From NCBI GenBank assembly GCA_029936315.1, contig JAPYTD010000028.1, forward strand, positions 1 through 56,260: a stretch of DNA of 56,260 nt. Reading direction: 5' to 3'. The position numbers were made by a program, and so were the translations under genes. Numbering within the stretch: the first letter of the stretch is position 1; the number at the start of each line of letters is the position of its first letter. Below, in pieces: positions 50,281 to 56,260 of this stretch. Under the pieces are notes generated by a model that saw nothing but the letters and a program-made list of their open reading frames with translations, did no database searches and was not told the DNA's origin. The stretch comes from Planctomycetota bacterium (GTDB taxonomy: Bacteria; Planctomycetota; UBA1135; UBA2386).

Positions 50281-53200
50281 GTGAACCGACCCCTCACTTC
50301 GACCCCAAGCGGCGTGCTTCGGGGGCTCGCTACCGTATTGCTTGCAGCTAGCCTCAGCACAGGCGCGCTTTTCGCCCAACTGCCAGGCCAAAGCCAACCT
50401 CCCATTGGCTTCGTCGCGAGCTACCTCAAGGAAGCCGAAGGCAAGCTCGCTGAGGGCAAGCTCGACGAAGCGCGGACCGCGACCGAGCGAGCGCTCGAGC
50501 GCGACCCAAACAGCTTGTCGGCCTTGCAGCTGCTCGCCCGAATCGCACAGAAGCAGGAGGACCTCGACATCGCGGTGCATTCGCTGCACCGGTGGCTCGA
50601 AGTGCAGGAAGCTCGCACCGGTCGCAAAGGCAAGAAGCAGCGCACGGCGATCCTCGAACAACTCGAGCCGATCGACTCCGAGGCAACCTCGTGGAAGAAG
50701 CTGCAAGTCAGCTATGCCAACGGTCTGGTCAAGATCGGCAAGGACTACAGCAAGAAGAGGGACCTGCTCGGCGCACTGGAGATCTACCGCCACCTGCTGG
50801 CCGTGGCCCCCGATCACCCCATAGCCATGAAGGCGATCCACAAGATCCGCACGACCGGTGGCAAGGAAGTCGCCGTCGAAGATGTGTTCGCTGGCACCGA
50901 CCCGACCGGCGGCATGTCGGAAGAAGACATGATCAAGCTCGATCGCGAACACAGCGATTGGGACAATGCCTACGCGAGCGAAACCGACAACTACCGATAT
51001 CGCACCAACGCTGGTTTCCTCGTGCACGAAACATCGCGCATCGCGATGGAGCAGATGAACCAGTTCTATCGCCGCTTCTTCCGCTTCATGGAAGACGGCG
51101 GCAACACGCCGAAGATCGAGATCCGCATCTTCAAGACGCGCGATGAGTACCTGAAGCTCGGTCGCAATCCCGTTGAGTGGTCGGCGGGACACTTCATCGG
51201 CAGTGCGGTCGAAACCTACGCTGGCGGCGTCACCGGCAAGGAGTCGGTGCGCAGCATGTATGGCACGCTGTTCCACGAAGCGGCTCACCAGTTCGTCAGC
51301 CTGACTGGGCCAATGGTGCCGGGCTGGCTCAACGAAGCGTACGCGTCGTTCTTCGAAGGCTGCGTCATCATGAGCAACGGTTCGGTCAAGTGGAACCGAG
51401 CTCCACCGGGCCGCCTGATGCCGCTCGCGCAACGCTTGGAACAAGGCTGGATGAAGAGCATCAGCGAAGCGGACCCATCCGAAGGTGGCCAGTATGGCCA
51501 ACCCAAGGGCGCACCACCGTTTCGCATGATCGTCGCCAGTGAGTATCGCTGGGGGCCACCGTGGTACGCGCCGACGTGGGGTGTCGTCTACTTCCTCTAC
51601 AACTACCGAGCCGACGACGGCCGCACGATCTACCGCGATGCGCTGCACGCCTACTACACCTCGCACAAACGCGGCCGCCCGAAGGATCCGATCGCGCACT
51701 TTGAAGAAATCGTGTTGGCCGGTTCGCCGCTGTCCAAAGTCCAGTCGATCGACGAACTCGATGCGATCTGGAAGGCCTGGATCCTGCGCTTGCGTGACCG
51801 TGAGACTGGCAAGATCCAAGTCGGCGACGAACTGCTGAAGTGGGCTTCGGCGGCCCTGGCCCGCGGCGACAAGGACATGGCGCTCGAGTTCTTGGAAGAA
51901 GCGCGCGAGCGCTCGCCCAAGGATCAGGAAGTGCTGTGGCAACTGGCAACGTTGCTCGAAGGAGTCAAGAAGAAGAAGAGCGTCGCGGCGGCTCGCTTCC
52001 GTGAGTTCCGCCGTTCGCTGGAGATGCAGGGCAAGACCGACGACGAGCGGTTTGAGCAGGCGCAGGAGCGCATCAACAAGCTCGACCCGCTGATCGCGAG
52101 CTACCGCAAGCTGAAGGCGGCGACCGCGCAAGAAGGTTTGGCGCTCGCCGTCAACTACGAGAACCGCCACCTCCCCACCATGGCGCTTGAGATCGCGCGT
52201 CGCATGACGGCCAGCTACTCGGTGCCAGAAGCGATGGCCTACTACAAGTCGCTGGCGATGCGCACCGGCAAGAGCCTGGCGCGTTGGCGCGTGGCCTATG
52301 ACGAACGCAGCCTCAAGGGATGGTCCAACCCGGATGAGACCTACCAGGCCTACGGCAAACTCGTGCGCGCCAGCGTCAAACGCGACGGCGACACCATGGT
52401 CACGCGCGAACTGACAGCCGACGTGACCTTTGATGCCGACTTCTCGCTGTCCGCCGAAATGCGCATCGAAGCCAACCCCACAGGCGACGGCTACAAGGGC
52501 GACCTCGTCGGCCTGTGCTTCGGCCGCAAGGGCGATCAGCGCTACCACGCTGTCATGCTGCATCCGAAGGGCTTCTTGGACATCAGCAGCAACAATGGCG
52601 GCGTCTGGACCGTACACGACCACCGTTCGATTCCGGTCGGTAGCTCGTGGCACGAACTGCGCATCGACGTGACGCAGAACAACCTCGACGTCTACTTCGA
52701 CGGCCTCTACGTGCGCTCACTCAAGTTCCCCGACGCGGCCGTTGTGCATGGTGCCTTCGGCCTGTTGTGTGGCCCAGGCGATGCGATATATCGCAACATC
52801 CGCTTGCTCGGCCGCGACCCCTTCGACCCGGCGGCGCGCATCGAACGGGAGATTGCGATGCAGCAAGTGCTGACCGATGCCAGCAAGCGGCAGCCCGGCA
52901 CGTTCAGCGGCTTCATCCCGCCGGAACTCGGCCCGCTCGAATTTGTCCAGGGCGTCGCCACGACGCTCGGCGACCTGCGCGGCAAGCCGGTGATGCTGGT
53001 CTTCTGGGGTGTCAATCAGGACAAGGTGATCCCGTGCCTCAGCTGGCTAACGCACACGATCAAGCGCACCAAAGACAAGAAGCTCACGATGATCGTGGTC
53101 TGCGATCCCTCGACGACGAAGGCCTCACTAGAAGCCCACCTCAAGGACCGCCCGCTAGCCGGCGTCACGATCGCGCTGGATGCGTCGGGTAAGACCTACA

Positions 53201-53379
53201 CCGACTACTTCCTCAAACGCGGCTTCTTCGGCATGCCGCGCATCGTGCTACTCAATGCCGCAGGCAAGGTGACGTTCGAAGGGGACCCAGGGCTGCGCAA
53301 GGGCGAACAATGGACGCCGGCTGACGGTCTTACTTACGTCGATGCCGCGTTGGACAAGCTGCTGGCCCAGAAAAAGTGA
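50281..53379 (+). CDS. Secreted TPR-gluzincin-lectin-thioredoxin fusion protein
   Basis: A GTG start gives 1032 residues with a signal peptide (RGLATVLLAASLSTGALFAQ). TPR-like repeats (about 45-195) are followed by a DUF1570-like peptidase: HEAAH (332-336) gives two zinc ligands and the catalytic Glu, and GWLNEAYASFFEG supplies the third ligand. A second helical region (about 520-680) precedes a concanavalin-like sandwich (about 690-860; GDLVGLCFGRKGDQRYHAVM). The C-terminal thioredoxin-like domain (about 895-1030; VMLVFWGVNQDKVIPCLSWL) lacks a CxxC, keeping one Cys. The stop is repeated twice in frame. The mix suggests a surface enzyme. Confidence 0.88.
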   Translation: MNRPLTSTPSGVLRGLATVLLAASLSTGALFAQLPGQSQPPIGFVASYLKEAEGKLAEGKLDEARTATERALERDPNSLSALQLLARIAQKQEDLDIAVHSLHRWLEVQEARTGRKGKKQRTAILEQLEPIDSEATSWKKLQVSYANGLVKIGKDYSKKRDLLGALEIYRHLLAVAPDHPIAMKAIHKIRTTGGKEVAVEDVFAGTDPTGGMSEEDMIKLDREHSDWDNAYASETDNYRYRTNAGFLVHETSRIAMEQMNQFYRRFFRFMEDGGNTPKIEIRIFKTRDEYLKLGRNPVEWSAGHFIGSAVETYAGGVTGKESVRSMYGTLFHEAAHQFVSLTGPMVPGWLNEAYASFFEGCVIMSNGSVKWNRAPPGRLMPLAQRLEQGWMKSISEADPSEGGQYGQPKGAPPFRMIVASEYRWGPPWYAPTWGVVYFLYNYRADDGRTIYRDALHAYYTSHKRGRPKDPIAHFEEIVLAGSPLSKVQSIDELDAIWKAWILRLRDRETGKIQVGDELLKWASAALARGDKDMALEFLEEARERSPKDQEVLWQLATLLEGVKKKKSVAAARFREFRRSLEMQGKTDDERFEQAQERINKLDPLIASYRKLKAATAQEGLALAVNYENRHLPTMALEIARRMTASYSVPEAMAYYKSLAMRTGKSLARWRVAYDERSLKGWSNPDETYQAYGKLVRASVKRDGDTMVTRELTADVTFDADFSLSAEMRIEANPTGDGYKGDLVGLCFGRKGDQRYHAVMLHPKGFLDISSNNGGVWTVHDHRSIPVGSSWHELRIDVTQNNLDVYFDGLYVRSLKFPDAAVVHGAFGLLCGPGDAIYRNIRLLGRDPFDPAARIEREIAMQQVLTDASKRQPGTFSGFIPPELGPLEFVQGVATTLGDLRGKPVMLVFWGVNQDKVIPCLSWLTHTIKRTKDKKLTMIVVCDPSTTKASLEAHLKDRPLAGVTIALDASGKTYTDYFLKRGFFGMPRIVLLNAAGKVTFEGDPGLRKGEQWTPADGLTYVDAALDKLLAQKK

Positions 53380-53409
53380 GCTGCGAAGTGAACTGAGAAG
53401 TGAGCGACG
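53374..53409 (+). repeat. 12-base tandem repeat carrying three in-frame stops
   Basis: Three 12-base copies beginning AAGTGA at 53374, 53386 and 53398 follow the last codons. Each gives a TGA in the frame of the fusion gene (53377, 53389, 53401), so termination is tripled. Confidence 0.8.
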
Positions 53410-53417
53410 AGAGCCGC

Positions 53418-54815
53418 TCAGACTTCGTCGATCACGCCGGTGTTGCTCGCAAACGTTTCGGTCTCAACCCCGAGGCGCTGCAGCATCGTCACGAACAGGT
53501 TGCCGAGCGGGATGTCCTCATGGGCGAACTCACGCTGCCAGGGCTCCCGCCCCCCATCCCAACCACCGGCATAGGCCTTGTCGCCGACGTAGTTGAGGAA
53601 CTGGCCGTGCTTGAACCCCATGTTCTTGGCACCGAGTAGCACCAGCGGGTAGTTGCGCGACAAGTGGAACGCGCTCGACGCAGACCCGAACAGGATCAAC
53701 GTGTTGTCGAGCATATTGCCTTCGCCTCCGACCTCGGGCGTCGCCTTCAACTTCGCAGCGAAGCGCGCCATCTCTTCACTGAGGAAGCGGCTGTAGGTCG
53801 CGAACCGCTTCCAACCGCCCGGCTTCTTGGTCTCGTGCGACAGCTGGTGCGCCAACGGAAACCCGACCGCGCGCGACAGATGGTCGCTCCGTCCGATGCC
53901 GTTCTCGCGGCCGATCTGGTAGGTGGCAACCCTGGTCGAGTCCGTCTGGAAGGCGAGATGCATCAGCCCATACATCGCTTGCAGGTAGGTGCGCGAATCG
54001 TCGGGCGTCGCCTCAAGCTTGAGGTGCTTGGCATCCACATCGGGCAAGGCAATGCTCGCCCAACGTTTAGCCTTCTCGACCTTCAACTCGGTCTCGCGAA
54101 CCGAGTCGAGGTATTCGTCGAGAGACTGCTGGTCGTGACCGGACAGCTTGCGGCGCAACGACTGCGCATCCTGCAGCAAGTCGTCGAGGGCACTCTCCTC
54201 TTGCGCCAAGCGCTTGGCCGCGTCGCCATCCCTGTTCAAGAACAGCGCGTCGAAGATCTTCTTTGGCCGGTGCGCGGCCGGGATCGCACGACCGCGCCGG
54301 TCAAACGACAAGGTATGGGCGCCACGCGGACTTCCGGTGCCGCCATCGGTCGACATGACGAGCGATGCGTAGCGAGTTTGGTCGCCGACGTGCGCCGCGA
54401 ACTCCTGATCAAGCGAGATCGAGTTCTTGTAGTCACCGGTCTTACCCGTCGCGGCGCCAGTCAAGAACTGGTCAGCGTTGGAGTGGCCGTGCACCGCACG
54501 CACCGCTGCGTGCGACATGCCGGACAGCACGGTGAGATCCTTGCGCAGCGGCTCGAACGGCTCCAGGCACTTCGTGAACGTGAAGTCCTTGCCGCCACCG
54601 TGCGGGAACCACGACCAGTCCTGGAACGCAGGGTCCTTGGTGAGCGGCATCGGCACGCCGTCCGGCCAGTAGACACACGCGAGGCGCTTGCGTTGCGCGC
54701 GCGGCTTGCCCCCCTCAAGTGCTCCGGCGAACGACTCAAGCCACGGCAGCACCAAGGCCACCGATGTTCCGCGCAGGAACTTGCGTCGGTCAAGGGATGC
54801 GAAGTCGGGGTTCAT
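53418..54815 (-). CDS. DUF1552 protein, Tat-exported
   Basis: The 465-residue product starts with a Tat-type signal, DRRKFLRGTSVALVLPWLES. RLACVYWPDGVPMPL, LSGMSHAAVRAVHGHSNADQFLTG, and SLDQEFAAHVGDQTRYASLVMS are DUF1552 landmarks. The family is common in planctomycetes and always sits near DUF1588/DUF1592 cytochrome-like proteins, as here (40 bases downstream of that gene). The reaction is not known. It has the alkaline-phosphatase-like texture of planctomycete exported enzymes, including HxxxNADQF. It converges on the fusion protein gene with a 38-base gap. Confidence 0.93.
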   Translation of the reverse strand: MNPDFASLDRRKFLRGTSVALVLPWLESFAGALEGGKPRAQRKRLACVYWPDGVPMPLTKDPAFQDWSWFPHGGGKDFTFTKCLEPFEPLRKDLTVLSGMSHAAVRAVHGHSNADQFLTGAATGKTGDYKNSISLDQEFAAHVGDQTRYASLVMSTDGGTGSPRGAHTLSFDRRGRAIPAAHRPKKIFDALFLNRDGDAAKRLAQEESALDDLLQDAQSLRRKLSGHDQQSLDEYLDSVRETELKVEKAKRWASIALPDVDAKHLKLEATPDDSRTYLQAMYGLMHLAFQTDSTRVATYQIGRENGIGRSDHLSRAVGFPLAHQLSHETKKPGGWKRFATYSRFLSEEMARFAAKLKATPEVGGEGNMLDNTLILFGSASSAFHLSRNYPLVLLGAKNMGFKHGQFLNYVGDKAYAGGWDGGREPWQREFAHEDIPLGNLFVTMLQRLGVETETFASNTGVIDEV

Positions 54816-54855
54816 GCCGTCGAAATTCAGGCCAGTCGAGATTAGGGACGTCGTC

Positions 54856-56260
54856 TCACTTCAACTGGAACAGCTCACTGGTCGCAATCGAGGTGATCAT
54901 GGTAGCAAGCCCATCGCCACGCGTTCGTGTCTTAGCCGTAATCTCGTCGATGGCGGCCCGGTCCCCAAACGTCAGCGGCCTGCCAAGGGCGAACGTCGTC
55001 AGCTTGTAGACCAGCGCGCGCACGAACTGATCCTGCCTGTTCTTGAGCAGGAACCGCTTCAGACCTTGCACGCCATCGAGCTTCTGCTTGTTGAACAGGA
55101 AACTGACCGAATCGACCGGGCGCCCCTGCACCTTGGTTCGCCAACTGCCAACCGCATCGAAGCCTTCGAAGGCAATGCCCCACGGATCGATCTTGGCATG
55201 ACACGACATGCACGCCGGATGGTTGCGGTGATCCTCAATGCGCTGCTTCAGCGTCATCTTGGCAATCTCTGGATCGGTGAGATCGATCTCGGGAACCGCT
55301 GGCGGCGGCGGCGGCGGCGGATCGTTGAGCAGGCGTTCGAGCAGCCAGACGCCGCGCTTCAGCGGATGCGAGTGCAAACCATCCGAGTTCATCGCCAATA
55401 GACCCGCCTGGGTCAGCAGGCCTCCGCGCCGATGACCTGGCCCGAACTCGACGCGGCGGAAGTGGTTACCCGTCACGTTCTTCAGACCGTAGTGCTTTGC
55501 CAACCGTTCGTTGGCCATCGTGAAACTGCAGTGCAAGAACTCCAACGTGCTGTGGTCGTGCTGCAGCAACTCGTGGAAGAAGGCGATCGGTTCTTCGCCC
55601 ATCGCGTCTTTCAGTGTCGCGTCAAAGTGCGGATAGGCCTTGCGATCGACGTGCAGGAAGTCGAGCAGCTCAAGCCCCAACCAATGTCGCACGAACTGTT
55701 GCGAGAGGCGGTGGGCCTTCGGGTCGCGCAGCATGCGCTCGACCTGAGCCCCCAAGACATCGGCGCGCTTCAGCTGGCCCTTCTTGGCCAATCCCCGCAG
55801 CTCACTGTCCGGTGTGCTGCACCACAGAAACAGGGACAGGCGCGTGGCCAACTCCTGATCGGAGAGTCGCAAACCCTCCTCATCACTCGCCCCGGCCGCA
55901 ACGACATACAAGAAGTTCGGGGACGCCAGCACACTCGCCAAGGTCTCGAGCATTGCCTCCTCGAAGCTGTCACACTGGCCGCGCAGCCGCCGGAACAGCG
56001 TTTCCTTCTGCTTGTATTCCTCTTCGCTCACGTCGCGCCGCCAGGCACGCGACAGGAATGTCCGTAGCACGTCTCGCGCAGCGTCTGCCTCGTTGTCGTG
56101 GTTGCTGTTCGCAGAGAAAATGCGCGTGTGGGAATCCGGCGGCCATACGTCGTAGACCGGGGCCACGACCTCGATGTGGTCGATGTGGATGTCACCACCC
56201 GACAGCGTCGCGTTGCGCAGCTTCAGGTATTCGGAGGGGTTCGGCAGGCCTCCGAGCTTC
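54856..56260 (-). CDS. DUF1592/DUF1588/DUF1585 protein, 5' end outside window
   Basis: The frame is open to the right edge, so only the last 467 residues are seen. A GTG at 56166 is internal, because family-typical sequence (VVAPVYDVWPPDSHTRIF) spans it. Residues after that match DUF1592 (RTFLSRAWRRDVSEEEY...LSLFLWCSTPDSELRGLAKKG), then DUF1588 with NHPACMSCHAKIDPWGIAFEGFDAVG, a CxxCH haem-type motif, and DUF1585 near the end (FALGRPLTFGDRAAIDEI). A proline run encoded by GGC repeats separates two parts. It is co-oriented with the DUF1552 gene, and both are thought to act in an exported redox complex. Confidence 0.92.
   Translation of the reverse strand, partial: KLGGLPNPSEYLKLRNATLSGGDIHIDHIEVVAPVYDVWPPDSHTRIFSANSNHDNEADAARDVLRTFLSRAWRRDVSEEEYKQKETLFRRLRGQCDSFEEAMLETLASVLASPNFLYVVAAGASDEEGLRLSDQELATRLSLFLWCSTPDSELRGLAKKGQLKRADVLGAQVERMLRDPKAHRLSQQFVRHWLGLELLDFLHVDRKAYPHFDATLKDAMGEEPIAFFHELLQHDHSTLEFLHCSFTMANERLAKHYGLKNVTGNHFRRVEFGPGHRRGGLLTQAGLLAMNSDGLHSHPLKRGVWLLERLLNDPPPPPPPAVPEIDLTDPEIAKMTLKQRIEDHRNHPACMSCHAKIDPWGIAFEGFDAVGSWRTKVQGRPVDSVSFLFNKQKLDGVQGLKRFLLKNRQDQFVRALVYKLTTFALGRPLTFGDRAAIDEITAKTRTRGDGLATMITSIATSELFQLK

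Noticed and set aside
50107-52653. 848-residue antisense frame
   Set aside because: It lies fully opposite the secreted fusion protein, is rich in Arg, His, Val and Ala as expected of the complementary frame of GC-rich coding sequence, and has no domain or start signal.
53664-54845. 393-residue frame opposite DUF1552
   Set aside because: Shadow of a recognised family.
55296-55320. GGC repeat as a microsatellite
   Set aside because: It encodes the proline run usual in DUF1588-type proteins.
1-56260. CRISPR arrays, tRNA, rRNA, insertion sequences
   Set aside because: No regularly spaced repeats, cloverleaf-like segment, rRNA stretch or transposase was recognised on either strand.

Overview
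The window comes from a GC-rich planctomycete or a close PVC-superphylum relative. The markers are two sulfatases, a DUF1552 / DUF1592-DUF1588-type pair at the right edge, a small basic protein of the PVC-associated TIGR04137 type, many secreted or TPR proteins of unknown function, and weak or absent Shine-Dalgarno sites on many genes. These assignments rest on reading motifs in the translated sequence; no database search was possible. No rRNA, tRNA, CRISPR array or insertion sequence was recognised.

Left part (1-27 kb). A left-truncated secreted repeat protein is followed by a small secreted protein that lies behind a consensus sigma-54 promoter. Next to it is an unusual regulator that fuses a Ser/Thr kinase, TPRs, a GAF domain and a sigma-54 activator, co-transcribed with a lipoprotein. 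Then come an orphan peptide-binding protein, a CxxC mini-protein, feoAB with a probable Fur box, pnp, a sulfatase, a PilZ-DUF2058 pair, a truncated methyltransferase, a secreted alpha/beta-hydrolase-like protein, queE, an aminotransferase, the small basic protein, a SPOR-like membrane protein, a TMTC-like membrane glycosyltransferase with TPRs, a JmjC-like oxygenase and a family-4 uracil-DNA glycosylase.

Middle part (27-43.5 kb) is the most interesting. Two collinear paralogous lipoprotein secretins flank a set with two periplasmic TPR proteins, one ExbB/TolQ-type and two ExbD/TolR-type proteins. Three strong terminators divide this into three transcription units. It looks like a proton-driven envelope-spanning machine that I cannot match to a named system. 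A HAD phosphatase follows. A convergent operon then encodes a ParA/BY-kinase-like ATPase, a coiled-coil protein and a bacterial actin whose sequence resembles MamK, the magnetosome filament protein, although no magnetosome genes are visible.

Right part (43.5-56 kb). A scar with two abutting gene fragments includes the C-terminal half of a ketosynthase. It is followed by a flavin-dependent halogenase-like enzyme, a secreted M28 peptidase with a PDZ domain, a large sulfatase, a 1032-residue secreted fusion of TPR, gluzincin-type peptidase, concanavalin-like and thioredoxin-like domains, and the DUF1552 and DUF1592/1588/1585 pair that runs off the right edge.
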